From contig NZ_JAFFQR010000112.1 of the NCBI RefSeq assembly GCF_020736845.1, positions 248,001 through 312,000 on the forward strand: a stretch of 64,000 nucleotides of DNA, given 5' to 3'. The stretch comes from Paenibacillus farraposensis (GTDB lineage: Bacteria > Bacillota > Bacilli > Paenibacillales > Paenibacillaceae). The notes beneath the pieces are model-generated. The model was given only the letters and a program-made list of their open reading frames with translations, had not been told where the DNA came from and did no database searches. Of the stretch, positions 36,201 to 44,691 are shown in pieces; the first letter of the stretch is position 1; the number at the start of each line of letters is the position of its first letter. The position numbers and the translations under genes were made by a program.

Positions 36201-37346
36201 TTACGAACGAAGCAATTGATGTTCATTCATATATTTGAGTCCTGTATAGCGGTCACGCAAAGTATGAGCCGTACGCAAAGCACGGGCAAGCTGGTCCTCC
36301 GTAACTCCAAGCTCGGCAATGGTTGACGGGCCTCCGACCTGAGCCAGCCACGCCCGCATCTGTTCCGATGCAGGTAAAGTCCGATATACGTTAAAAGCTT
36401 CCACATCCTGACTGGCAGCCAATTCCCTGTACAAGTCAGACAGCAAAGCGGAAGCTACGCCCACTTTAGCGCCATGCAATACTTGCTTGCGTCCCTCTGC
36501 AATAAAATCCATTTCAATGCGGTGAGAAATATGGTGCTCTCCCCCTGACGCCGGACGCGAATGATCGATCATCAGCATCGAAATGCCGGATGCAATCAGC
36601 GCGTTCATCAGCACCTCGACGCCTGCCTTGCTGCCTGCCGCGATCTCATCGACATGCTCTACACAAGCATGCAAAGCCTCTTCAGTGATTCGGTTAGCTA
36701 CAGGTGAAAACGGCTCATTTCCCAAATCCCTGGATACATGCCAGTCTGCTAATGAGGTGAATTTACCGAGCATATCGCCAAAGCCTGCGGCAGTCATCGT
36801 CTGTGGCGCACTCGCCAGCACGGACAAATCCGCAAAGATCGCCTCTGGTGGAACCGCCTGAAATGTCTGCTTGCTGCCGTCTACAATCAGGGGTGCACCT
36901 GCCGAGGTAAAACCATCCACGGAAGCGGCCGTCGGTATGGACAAGAACGGGCGATTCATTTTATAGCATACAAAGCGAACCAGATCATGAATCGTGCCAG
37001 AGCCCACAGCCAGTACAGCCTGACTCTTGTCCGTCACACCCAGCAGTACCTTCATAATGTAGGTTTCATCAGCAATAACATCTCCCACAGCATTGGGAGG
37101 CAGCCGAACGATATCAACCGTCAACCCTGCCTCACGGATCAGCTTAGCCACCTTTTGGCCTGCCGCTGCCGAAGTATGTTTATCCTCTACCAAGGTTACA
37201 TGATGATACCCCTGCTGGTTCAGATAAGGAGCGACGGCTTCAAGCGCTCCATCTCGCACTTCGATAAACAATTCTACCTTTCGATGGGGGTGATCTGCGT
37301 TGCTTGCCTGTGCCTCTTCGCTCCACTGCTTGATCTGCTCATTCAT
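36201..37346 (-). CDS. araM: sn-Glycerol-1-phosphate dehydrogenase (AraM/EgsA)
   Basis: Reduces dihydroxyacetone phosphate to sn-glycerol 1-phosphate with NAD(P)H and a divalent metal. In bacilli the product feeds heptaprenylglyceryl phosphate (PcrB) lipids. 381 residues; iron-alcohol-dehydrogenase fold with the cofactor loop LAVGSGTIHDLVRF, PTAASVDGFTSAGAP, and metal ligands in GFGDMLGKF and ASGGEHHISHRIE. araM belongs to the arabinose operon in B. subtilis; here it is separated from araDB by araR but keeps an AraR box upstream. ATG 37346 is 14 bases after GGAGG, longer than ideal, so the start is slightly uncertain. Confidence 0.93.
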   Translation of the reverse strand: MNEQIKQWSEEAQASNADHPHRKVELFIEVRDGALEAVAPYLNQQGYHHVTLVEDKHTSAAAGQKVAKLIREAGLTVDIVRLPPNAVGDVIADETYIMKVLLGVTDKSQAVLAVGSGTIHDLVRFVCYKMNRPFLSIPTAASVDGFTSAGAPLIVDGSKQTFQAVPPEAIFADLSVLASAPQTMTAAGFGDMLGKFTSLADWHVSRDLGNEPFSPVANRITEEALHACVEHVDEIAAGSKAGVEVLMNALIASGISMLMIDHSRPASGGEHHISHRIEMDFIAEGRKQVLHGAKVGVASALLSDLYRELAASQDVEAFNVYRTLPASEQMRAWLAQVGGPSTIAELGVTEDQLARALRTAHTLRDRYTGLKYMNEHQLLRS

Positions 37347-37420
37347 ATTGATTTCATCAGCCTCCTGAAAAGGAATAATTTACACAAGAATGACCCATAA
37401 TAAAATCTAAAGATTCAGTT

Positions 37421-37455
37421 TGAAAACGATTACTACTCCAATTGTACGCACAAGT
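37421..37455. promoter_or_regulatory. AraR box and cre-like site upstream of araM
   Basis: AATTGTACGCACAAGT (37440-37455) is an imperfect AraR box. TGAAAACGATTACT (37421-37434) matches the CcpA cre consensus TGWAANCGNTNWCA except at the last base. Together they suggest arabinose induction plus carbon catabolite repression of araM; the small ORF at 37522 shares the region. Confidence 0.65.
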
Positions 37456-37521
37456 TCATGTTCAAGTCCAGAAAAAAGTACAAGTTGCGATTGAATTCAT
37501 GGGCTGGAAAGGAAAATAATA

Positions 37522-37725
37522 ATGAAATTCAGCACGGACATCGCCTGCGCGCTCGGATTGCTGGCAGGTACGACCTTTGGCAGCGGTGTTGCTTTTGGGT
37601 TTGGCTGGCAAGCATATCGAGCTCTGACATCTGTCACCGTCTTTGGGATTGCCGGAATTATCATCACCATCGTCGTTTTCCGTTTGCTTCACCGTAAGCC
37701 GCCTTCTACGTCCAATTCCCGATAA
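37522..37725 (+). CDS. Small membrane protein divergent from araM
   Basis: Not recognised. A 67-residue protein with two membrane helices (about 6-30 and 36-55), many Gly and Phe residues, and a basic tail (RLLHRKPPSTSNSR). AAAGGA lies eight bases before ATG 37522. It is transcribed away from araM from a shared region with an AraR box, so a link to arabinose control is possible but unproven. Confidence 0.5.
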   Translation: MKFSTDIACALGLLAGTTFGSGVAFGFGWQAYRALTSVTVFGIAGIIITIVVFRLLHRKPPSTSNSR

Positions 37726-37938
37726 AATCAAGTGGAGGGGGAGGAGTAGCTCGCAAAATTGCATCTGTCTGCATACATAAAAAACGGATCTCACATCGTT
37801 ACCAAAATAGATTCCTGTTGTTCGTCCTCATGTGGACTACTCCCTGACCGAGCGTATTTTTCCTCTAGCATGAAATTCAGAAAAGACGTCCGGGCAGTGC
37901 TAGCTTCCTCACCGGCCGCACATCCGGCCGGATTACAA

Positions 37939-37980
37939 GGAAACAGGAAGCAGCCCAAATAGGGTCTGCTTCCTGTTTCC
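37939..37980 (-). terminator. Strong hairpin after the germination operon
   Basis: Perfect 15-bp stem GGAAACAGGAAGCAG / CTGCTTCCTGTTTCC with a 12-base loop, 18 bases after the GerC-type stop. T tract is poor, but position fits. Confidence 0.7.
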
Positions 37981-37998
37981 TTCTCACCCAAACCGCTT

Positions 37999-39204
37999 TT
38001 AATCTGCCGTCTTGCTGGAAGCTCCGTAATCCTCAATATGAATATCCGTACTAACGCGGATCGGAATTGTACTGAAGGTCGTGTCCCAGTCCTTTTTGAC
38101 CTTGGCCCATACCTTGGGGTGCTGGATTCGCAGAGCTTCTCCAAACCCTCCAACATCTGTCTTAAGCTTGTGCAGCTTGGCAATCGTTTGTTCGGCTAAA
38201 GAGTTGGCTTTTTCCTGAAAGATGCTTTCTTCATAGCCAAGGAGACGATTGTTTTCCAAATCTTCATTGGGATTGGCATTTTCCGAAATGTGTCCTTCCG
38301 AGGTCATTCTTACGTTAAAGAAGATATCGTTCCCCCGTACAATCGCCTTGATGTCGCTTTTCACCGATTTAATTTCATACACCATACGTTTATGAAATTT
38401 GGGATCTATAGCTTTCAGGACACCTCCATTCAGCTCACCCTTAATCCACAAGAGTCCCTCCAACTCGGACTCATCTAAAAAACCGGCGTATTTCTGCGTC
38501 TTCCCCTTAATAATTCCCGCACCCGCAAGCTTGATTTCCTTTTCTGCCGTGATGACATTAGGCAATAAAAAGCTGCTTTTACCTTGCAGCGGTCCGATCA
38601 CCTTCACCAGTGATACCGGTTTTGGCAGACGCGCATTCCGTTTACGGTTGACAAAGATTTCCCTCAATACAAAGGCCGGTGTCTGACCGGGAAAGGTCTC
38701 CTTCAGCGCATCGCTCGCTTGTCCCGTACTGATCAGCAGTTGAACACTGGGACGAATGTCATTATCCCCCATAAAAAAATCCAACAGCTCACCCAACGGA
38801 ACCTTACTCAGTAGACTGGAACTGATAATAACGGTCTTCAAATGGTGGCCAATGGGTGGACGACTGGTACTCAATGAGACTTCTCTCAGTAGCTCAAAAA
38901 CGGAATCACCGGTTTCCGTGATATTAAAAAATTTTTTGCCTTGCGTAGGGCCTCCCCCGCCACCGGAGCCCTTGCCTTCTTCAGGCACTATAAATTGAAA
39001 GGTCACATTGATCAGATCTTTTTTCGGATAGTCCCCTCCTTCCGCATCTATTTTTTCTTCTTGAGGCGTTTTTTGCGCCACATCCAAGGCAATCCCGGCC
39101 TCCAGGTTCAAATCCTCCACCGGAAAGCTGCTCCAGCAGCCTGAAAGCGTACAACACAGCAGGAGAGCCGCCATTCCGCGGCATCCGAAATGAAGTCTGC
39201 TCAT
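37999..39204 (-). CDS. Spore germinant receptor C subunit (Ger(x)C lipoprotein)
   Basis: A 401-residue lipoprotein of the GerAC/GerKC family, the C subunit of a germinant receptor in the inner spore membrane. N-terminal lipobox TLSGC near residue 24. Family features follow: WSSFPVEDLNLEAGIALDV, VFELLREVSLSTSRPPIGHH, and the KLKTD-rich C-terminal domain ending WAKVKKDWDTTFSTIPIRV. A glycine-rich insert (SGGGGGP) near residue 80 is a local oddity. Start ATG 39204 follows GAGAGGGGG and overlaps the B-subunit stop by four bases. Last gene of an A-B-C operon. Confidence 0.93.
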   Translation of the reverse strand: MSRLHFGCRGMAALLLCCTLSGCWSSFPVEDLNLEAGIALDVAQKTPQEEKIDAEGGDYPKKDLINVTFQFIVPEEGKGSGGGGGPTQGKKFFNITETGDSVFELLREVSLSTSRPPIGHHLKTVIISSSLLSKVPLGELLDFFMGDNDIRPSVQLLISTGQASDALKETFPGQTPAFVLREIFVNRKRNARLPKPVSLVKVIGPLQGKSSFLLPNVITAEKEIKLAGAGIIKGKTQKYAGFLDESELEGLLWIKGELNGGVLKAIDPKFHKRMVYEIKSVKSDIKAIVRGNDIFFNVRMTSEGHISENANPNEDLENNRLLGYEESIFQEKANSLAEQTIAKLHKLKTDVGGFGEALRIQHPKVWAKVKKDWDTTFSTIPIRVSTDIHIEDYGASSKTAD

Positions 39205-40292
39205 TGGTTTCCCCCTCTCCATCGGGAAATAAGCAGCAGCGGCAGCGGCAGTATTCCAAATAAAACAATAGCTCCATTCCCGACCATCCCTCCGAATGAG
39301 AATACTTCATTAAGGTTTGTAGGAATCTGGGATAGCACATATATGAGTGGAATCAGAATAAACAGAGTTTTGGAATAGGACACATTCAAAATTTGCGAGA
39401 TGCCCACGGAAGCGATGTATAAGGCAATGCTGAACGTGGCGAAAATTTGCATAATCCAGATTGACAGTAGGAGGGATTCGAAGCGTTCCAATACCAAAAA
39501 ATCCACTTCAAAGCAGCGGGCCAAATCAATAAACGGCCAGGTCCGGGTTACCACGCCTTCCACTGTAAAAACGCCGATACACAAAAAAACGGTGGTTACA
39601 TAAAACAAAGTCGCGATCCCGGTGCCCCAGGCAACCACCTTTGTCGCTTTTTCCGGCTTCTCCATGAAACAAGTAATGATGAGCAGACACTCGCTCCCTG
39701 TAAAGGTAGGCGTGGTGCTTTTCAAAGCCTTGAACACCGGCATCACGCCCTCAGCCAAGACGGGACGCAGATGATTCAGCTCAAAAACATTCAAGCTTAG
39801 CAGGCAGATCAATACAAAAATAAACGCCGAAATCGGAAGAATAATTTGGCACATTCTTCCTATAGCCATAATTCCTCCCATACAAAGATACAGGGATACC
39901 CAAATAAAAGGGGCTGAAATCGCCCAGGCCGGTGTGCCTTCCAACAGAAAGAACGAAGTGATTTCCTCCACGGAGCGGGTTTCATACCCGGCCAAGGCTA
40001 TAAAATAGACGACGATCAGTAAACCGATCACCTTGCCGACCGCTTTTCCCGTGATCTTCTGCACATATTGATAGAAAGTCATGTTTGGATACTTTTGGCT
40101 CATTTTAGCCATAATCCAACCGGCCACAAAGGCTATCGCGCCTCCGATCAGAACAGATATCCAGGCATCAGCCGTTCGGGATTCCTCCACTGCTGTACGG
40201 GGAAGCGAGAGCAGGCCCGAAGCCAGAATAGCACAAGTGAGAACGCCTACGGTTTGCAGCGTTGTCAGCTTTTCAGCTTTTACCTTTTTCAT
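39201..40292 (-). CDS. Spore germinant receptor B subunit (GerAB/GerKB permease family)
   Basis: A 363-residue polytopic protein of the APC-superfamily GerB group, about ten membrane helices, thought to form the ligand-binding channel of the receptor. Marks: TTLQTVGVLTCAILASGLLS at the N-terminus (helix 1 unwound region), PNMTFYQYVQKITGK after helix 2, and FEVDFLVLERFESLLLSIWI in the second half. ATG 40292 follows GGAGGGACC. It sits 23 bases after the A gene and overlaps the C gene. Ligand not predictable from sequence. Confidence 0.93.
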   Translation of the reverse strand: MKKVKAEKLTTLQTVGVLTCAILASGLLSLPRTAVEESRTADAWISVLIGGAIAFVAGWIMAKMSQKYPNMTFYQYVQKITGKAVGKVIGLLIVVYFIALAGYETRSVEEITSFFLLEGTPAWAISAPFIWVSLYLCMGGIMAIGRMCQIILPISAFIFVLICLLSLNVFELNHLRPVLAEGVMPVFKALKSTTPTFTGSECLLIITCFMEKPEKATKVVAWGTGIATLFYVTTVFLCIGVFTVEGVVTRTWPFIDLARCFEVDFLVLERFESLLLSIWIMQIFATFSIALYIASVGISQILNVSYSKTLFILIPLIYVLSQIPTNLNEVFSFGGMVGNGAIVLFGILPLPLLLISRWRGGNQ

Positions 40293-40315
40293 AATGGTCC
40301 CTCCTTTGCTGGATT

Positions 40316-42013
40316 TCAGCCTTTTCGCCTAGGCTGTTTGGGCTTTGTCAGAAAAGGCCGGTGTTTCATAAACTGTAACGGCGCCCGAATGAAGTAATCC
40401 TTCCAGTCCCTCATCGATTGGGGAGTCGTCAAACTAAGGTATGACACGCCAAAGCTCTTCAATTTAATCATGTGAATAGTCAGCATCTGGAAGAACATGA
40501 TCACTCCATACAGACCAAAGGTGGCTGCGGAAAACATCGCTGCAAAACGAAGCATACGGATAGGAATCCCAGCACTGTATACAGGTGAGGCAAAGGAGGA
40601 AATGGCCGTAACTGCCACGATAATGACGAGAATGGGGCTGACAATCCCGGCATTTACAGCTGCCTGTCCAATAATAAGGCCGCCGACAATGCCCATTGCA
40701 GGGCCGAAAGGTTTAGGCAGCCGTAAACCCGATTCCCGTAGAATTTCAATGGAAATTTCCATAATTAGAGCCTCAATGAGCGTAGAGAAAGGGACCCCCT
40801 GTCTGGAGCTGATAATGGAAATGACCAGCTTGGTCGGAATCAGGCCGGGATGAAACGAAATAAAGGAAATATACAGCGCTGGCCCGAATAAAGCAATTGC
40901 AGTCGCCATAAAACGAAGAAAACGAATAAGGGAGCCGGGAACCCAGCGTTCATAGTAATCCTCCGGAGATTGAAGCATCATCTCATAAGTTACGGGCATA
41001 ATGAGCGCAAATGGAGTGCCGTCCAGCAAAATCGCAACCCGTCCCTCCAGTAAAGCTGCCATCACCCGATCCGGTCTCTCCGTATTTTGAATTTGCAGAA
41101 ATGGACTGAGAAAATTATCTTCAATGAGCTGCTCTACATAGCCCGATTCCAGCACCTCATCCACGTCGATGGTTTTTACTCTCCGTTTTACCTCATCCAC
41201 AAGCTCAGAATCGGCAATGTCCCTGAAATATACCACCATAAGCTTCTTCTCCACTCTCTTCCCAACCATGAAGGACTGCATGACCAATTCCGTACTTTCT
41301 CCATGTCTGCGCAGCATCGCAGTATTATCGCTGAGTGTCTCTGTGAAGCCGATTCGCGGCCCCCGCAATACCGATTCTGACACCGGCTCTTCCACGCCCC
41401 GGGTGTTTCCCCTGGGTGTACCGAGGACGAGTACGCCAGGCATGCCCTGAATCAAGAGAATGATAGAACCGAACAACAGCTTTTTCAATGAGTATCGAAC
41501 ATCCATCGTATTCTCCGTCTCCGATACCAGCATAATCTGATGAAGAATCATATCCCGGAGCGCTTCCCCTCTCGGAATATCATCGTCCTTCTGCCTGGAG
41601 CCTCCCCAATCCATCAGCGGCTTTAAAATGTTCTGGTCCATCGCCACCTTATCTGTTAACCCGTCCACAAAAAAAAGGGTACCCGCAGCATTCAGGTTTT
41701 CCAGAAAAATCGGCCGTTCATCCACATCAGCCATATCCGCTGCCGCTTGACTAAGCTTTGCTACGTTCGCCTTATAATCATCCTCGGTATAGGTTTCACT
41801 CTCATTCTTCTGCACAGGCGGGTCATCAACCGCCTTCCCCAGGCGGTCACGTTCCTCAAGAAGCTTGATCTGTTCCTTGCGTCTTGTCTCCCTGCCGTCC
41901 ATCGCCTTGATTTGCCGAACAGCCAGTGAAATGAGTACAGGTACAATCATCAAAAAAAAGGCTTCTATAAGTACTGGCCATCGGGGGATATGGCTCACGA
42001 TTCCATGCCACAT
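40316..42013 (-). CDS. Spore germinant receptor A subunit (GerA/GerKA family)
   Basis: A 565-residue A subunit. The usual soluble N-terminal domain is recognised by FVDGLTDKVAMDQNILKPL and SVLRGPRIGFTETLSDN, and the membrane half (about 360-530) by YISFISFHPGLIPTKLVISI and LRESGLRLPKPFGPAMGIVG. Unusually the protein starts with a hydrophobic segment (about residues 12-30, LIEAFFLMIVPVLISLAV) before the soluble domain; typical A subunits start soluble. ATG 42013 follows AAAGGAGAAACG; a frame seven codons longer lacks a site. First gene of the A-B-C receptor operon, presumably expressed in the forespore (SigG). Confidence 0.93.
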   Translation of the reverse strand: MWHGIVSHIPRWPVLIEAFFLMIVPVLISLAVRQIKAMDGRETRRKEQIKLLEERDRLGKAVDDPPVQKNESETYTEDDYKANVAKLSQAAADMADVDERPIFLENLNAAGTLFFVDGLTDKVAMDQNILKPLMDWGGSRQKDDDIPRGEALRDMILHQIMLVSETENTMDVRYSLKKLLFGSIILLIQGMPGVLVLGTPRGNTRGVEEPVSESVLRGPRIGFTETLSDNTAMLRRHGESTELVMQSFMVGKRVEKKLMVVYFRDIADSELVDEVKRRVKTIDVDEVLESGYVEQLIEDNFLSPFLQIQNTERPDRVMAALLEGRVAILLDGTPFALIMPVTYEMMLQSPEDYYERWVPGSLIRFLRFMATAIALFGPALYISFISFHPGLIPTKLVISIISSRQGVPFSTLIEALIMEISIEILRESGLRLPKPFGPAMGIVGGLIIGQAAVNAGIVSPILVIIVAVTAISSFASPVYSAGIPIRMLRFAAMFSAATFGLYGVIMFFQMLTIHMIKLKSFGVSYLSLTTPQSMRDWKDYFIRAPLQFMKHRPFLTKPKQPRRKG

Positions 42014-42334
42014 AATCGTTTCTCCTTTGTTCAATCCATTTAAATATATATTTACCGGGATTAGAAAAATAATGCATGCGCTGTTTGGAGCAGAAAGTGC
42101 GGTGTAGAGGAGCAGGGACTAGATTTGAAGGATTTTATTATAGGGGTACTCACATGGGGCACAATATTTAAGGGCTCCCCGGAAACCTGGGAGCCCTTAA
42201 TATTGATATCCACGAAATGGCTAGCATCTCTTTTCTTTTTCAACTGCGTCCGCAAATAATTTCTTTTTGGGTGTTCGTGCTGCTATCGCCAAGTGTTTCA
42301 GCAATACCGTTTTTATTTGACTCCTGTTTGTTTG
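42014..42334. other. Gap between germination operon and fabV
   Basis: Holds the unseen promoter of the germination operon and a long imperfect hairpin at 42163-42205 (arms around GGGCTCCC/GGGAGCCC). No gene recognised. The minus-strand T tract after the hairpin is weak, but it probably ends the fabV transcript. Confidence 0.5.
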
Positions 42335-43513
42335 TTAATTGGTATGCACCTCTGGATCGACATCCAATTCATAATCAATCTCATCAAACCCGAATCCAAA
42401 TAATTGAAGGAAATCGAGACGGTATTGTTCGAGATCGCCCCGTTCAGACACGTTTTCTGTAGTGATCTCGGACCAGGCTGCTTTGACAGCCTCCTGTACA
42501 TCCTCTCTCATTTCCCAGTTATCCAGACGAATGCGTCCTTCCTCGTCCGTTTCCACAGTTGACCCGCTATACAGCTTCTCGAAGAGACGCTGCGCCTGCT
42601 CAATGCATCCCTCATGCAATCCCTTTTCTTTCATGACCTTAAACAGTAAGGAAATATACAGAGGCACAACAGGAATAGCCGAACTCGATTGTGTAACTAA
42701 AGCTTTATTCACAGAAACGTAGGCTTTACCCTGATAACGCTCCAGTTGTTTGGTTAACGTATGCGCTGTAGCTTCCAAATCGTTTTTGGCTTGACCAATC
42801 GTCCCTTTGCGATAAATGGCCTCCGTGATCTCCGGACCAATATACGAGTAGGCCAGTGTGGTTACTCCATCAGCCAGCAGGTCAGCTTCTTCCAGCGCCT
42901 TGAGCCATAAGGACCAATCTTCCCCCCCCATGACCGTAACGGTGTTGTCAATTTCCTCCTGTGTAGCCGGTTCCAGCGTAATTTCCGATACGACACCCGT
43001 ATTCGTATTCACCGTTTTATTAGTAAACGGCTGTCCGATGGGCTTGAGAACAGAATTGAAGGTTTCACCCGTATCCGGATGCGTCCGCCGCGGTGAGGCG
43101 ACACTATACACAATCAGGTCTACCTTGCCCAGCTTTTCCTTTACCAGCTTCAACGTCTCCTGCTTAATTTCATGGGAAAAAGCATCTCCATTAATGCTTT
43201 CTGCTATGTAGCCAGCTGCTCTGGCCGCTCTTTCAAAGGCCACAGTGTTATACCAGCCTGCTGAAGCCGTACGCCCATCTGCAGCGGGACGTTCATAGGA
43301 TACACCTATTGTATCAGCTCCCATACCGAAGCTCGCAGCAATACGGGAAGCCAGCCCATAGCCTGTGGATGCACCGATGACGAGTACCTTTTTAGCTCCT
43401 TGTATTGCCGTGCTATCTTTGATGTAGTCGATTTGACGATTGACATGAGCTGCACATCCTGCAGGATGCGCAGTCGTACATATGAAACCACGGATTTTCG
43501 GTTTAATAATCAT
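42335..43513 (-). CDS. fabV: Enoyl reductase FabV / trans-2-enoyl-CoA reductase
   Basis: A 392-residue NADH-dependent enoyl-ACP (FabV) or enoyl-CoA (TER) reductase. The SDR-like Rossmann motif VIGASTGYGLASRIAASFG near residue 45 and the diagnostic Tyr-x8-Lys (YRKGTIGQAK near residue 240) are present, as are VYSVASPRRTHPDTG and FEKLY near the C-terminus. FabV enzymes are naturally triclosan tolerant. ATG 43513 follows AGGGGGA; the frame extends 38 codons upstream without a site. It stands alone just outside the PLP-gene island. ACP versus CoA specificity cannot be told. Confidence 0.93.
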   Translation of the reverse strand: MIIKPKIRGFICTTAHPAGCAAHVNRQIDYIKDSTAIQGAKKVLVIGASTGYGLASRIAASFGMGADTIGVSYERPAADGRTASAGWYNTVAFERAARAAGYIAESINGDAFSHEIKQETLKLVKEKLGKVDLIVYSVASPRRTHPDTGETFNSVLKPIGQPFTNKTVNTNTGVVSEITLEPATQEEIDNTVTVMGGEDWSLWLKALEEADLLADGVTTLAYSYIGPEITEAIYRKGTIGQAKNDLEATAHTLTKQLERYQGKAYVSVNKALVTQSSSAIPVVPLYISLLFKVMKEKGLHEGCIEQAQRLFEKLYSGSTVETDEEGRIRLDNWEMREDVQEAVKAAWSEITTENVSERGDLEQYRLDFLQLFGFGFDEIDYELDVDPEVHTN

Positions 43514-43743
43514 TGCAAGGGTCCCCCTGTTTAAGCATTCATTTAATATCAATGGAATGGTTGTCCAGACATAACTATATAGTAAAATAGCTTGCGGCTC
43601 AACACAAAACATAGAGCTTGAAGACAACTGATGGGTATGCTGCTATAACAGAATCCCGGAACTGCCAACTCTGCATCTTCATTATGAAAACTCTTGTGAT
43701 TTTAGCACATCCGAATATTGAAGATTCAAGAGTCAACAGAAGA

Positions 43744-43787
43744 TAAAAACAGGTTCCCGGTGGCATTCTGCCAATCCAAGAACCTGT
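43744..43787 (-). terminator. Terminator at the left end of the PLP-gene island
   Basis: Stem ACAGGTTC / GAACCTGT with a nested TGGCA/TGCCA hairpin, followed on the minus strand by TTTTTATC. It lies just downstream of the tRNA-like repeat at 43789, as the tRNA-Leu terminator does at the other end. Confidence 0.85.
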
Positions 43788-43788
43788 A

Positions 43789-43812
43789 ATTGTTAAGGTA
43801 TAATGCGGTCGA
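43789..43812 (-). repeat. Degenerate copy of the tRNA-Leu 3' end (left att-like repeat)
   Basis: ATTGTTAAG-5nt-ATGCGGTCGA matches 54612-54633 (ATTGTTAAG-3nt-ATGCGGTCGA) in the same orientation. The 10-mer is the acceptor-stem 3' strand, discriminator base and flanks of tRNA-Leu; the 9-mer is the sequence beyond it. Confidence 0.65.
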
Positions 43813-43954
43813 TTTTGGACGTTTGAGAGAACTCGGAGAGAACGACGACAAAACCAGCCCACTCCGTTGAATTCCCATCTCGAAGCGAGACAGTAACCGG
43901 CAAAGACGCAAAACAGGTTACTGTGCCAGGAGCCTGATTTTGATGGACAGAAAT
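43793..43954 (-). pseudogene. Protein-like fragment without a proper start
   Basis: One minus-strand frame is open for 53 codons and reads like protein (APGTVTCFASLPVTVSLRD, then TEWAGFVVVLSEFS). It has no ATG, GTG or TTG at its head; the first codon after the upstream stop is ATT, with AAGGA four bases before. It ends inside the tRNA-like repeat. Not recognised. Probably a relic, possibly a tiny gene with an ATT start. Confidence 0.3.
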
Positions 43955-43965
43955 TCAGTCCTTAA

Positions 43966-44676
43966 TTATGTCAAAGCTTCCTTTTCCTGAATCGGTCCCC
44001 TTCCGACCAAGATCGATCCAAGTCTCAACCAAGTTGCCCCTTCTTCGATCGCGACTTCGAAATCGTTGGACATCCCCATGGAAAGATGCGGCACGGGATA
44101 AGCAAAGATTTCTCTTGTATTAAGTTCATCGCGTAATCGTTTTAATTCTCTAAAGACCGGCCTGGTCGCTTCAGCGTCGGATTCGTGTGGAGCCATCGTC
44201 ATCAGCCCCACCACCCGGATCTGCTTCATCCGCGAAACTTCCTGCGCAAATGAAAATAAAGTTTCCGGGGCAAGTCCTTGTTTGCTTTTCTCCCCCGAAA
44301 CGTTGACTTGAATAAAACAATTCACGACGACATTGAGACCGGCAGCCTGCTTTTCTATTTCTTTCATCAAGGATAAGCGGTCAAGCGAATGGATATACTC
44401 GAATTTGCCGATAACCTCTTTTACTTTATTGGTTTGCAAATGGCCGATAAAGTGCCATGTTCCTCGTGGTTGAAGGACCTCCCATTTGGACTTCGCTTCC
44501 TGCGCGCGACTCTCACCGACATGGGTTAAGCCGGACAGCAACACTTGCTCCGTTGCTTTCGCAGTTGTATATTTCGTCACGGCTATGATCTGGATTTCCT
44601 CTTCGCTTCTGCCGCATCGCCCGCAGGCTTCGCGGATGCGGTGTTCGACTGTGGACAGACGATCTTGCAGACTCAT
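43966..44676 (-). CDS. YggS family PLP homeostasis protein
   Basis: A 236-residue PLP-binding TIM-barrel protein related to the alanine racemase N-domain (PROSC/YggS/YlmE). It has no known catalytic activity and buffers or delivers PLP. The PLP lysine is in AVTKYTTAKA near residue 35; WHFIGHLQTNKVKE, GLMTMAPHE, and LSMGMSNDFEVAIEEGATWLRLGS split over the barrel complete the pattern. ATG 44676 follows GTGGGAGTG. Last gene of serC-pdxS-mosc-yggS, 15 bases after the MOSC gene. Usually this gene sits in the ftsZ/sepF region; here it is among other PLP genes, suggesting a second copy. Confidence 0.93.
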   Translation of the reverse strand: MSLQDRLSTVEHRIREACGRCGRSEEEIQIIAVTKYTTAKATEQVLLSGLTHVGESRAQEAKSKWEVLQPRGTWHFIGHLQTNKVKEVIGKFEYIHSLDRLSLMKEIEKQAAGLNVVVNCFIQVNVSGEKSKQGLAPETLFSFAQEVSRMKQIRVVGLMTMAPHESDAEATRPVFRELKRLRDELNTREIFAYPVPHLSMGMSNDFEVAIEEGATWLRLGSILVGRGPIQEKEALT

Positions 44677-44691
44677 TGAATCACTCCCACT

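Noticed and set aside
43599..43911. Two overlapping minus-strand ORFs (87 and 61 codons) left of the island
   Set aside because: They run through the terminator and the tRNA-like repeat, lack ribosome sites and read as low-quality protein; the third frame (43793-43954) is more protein-like and was reported instead.
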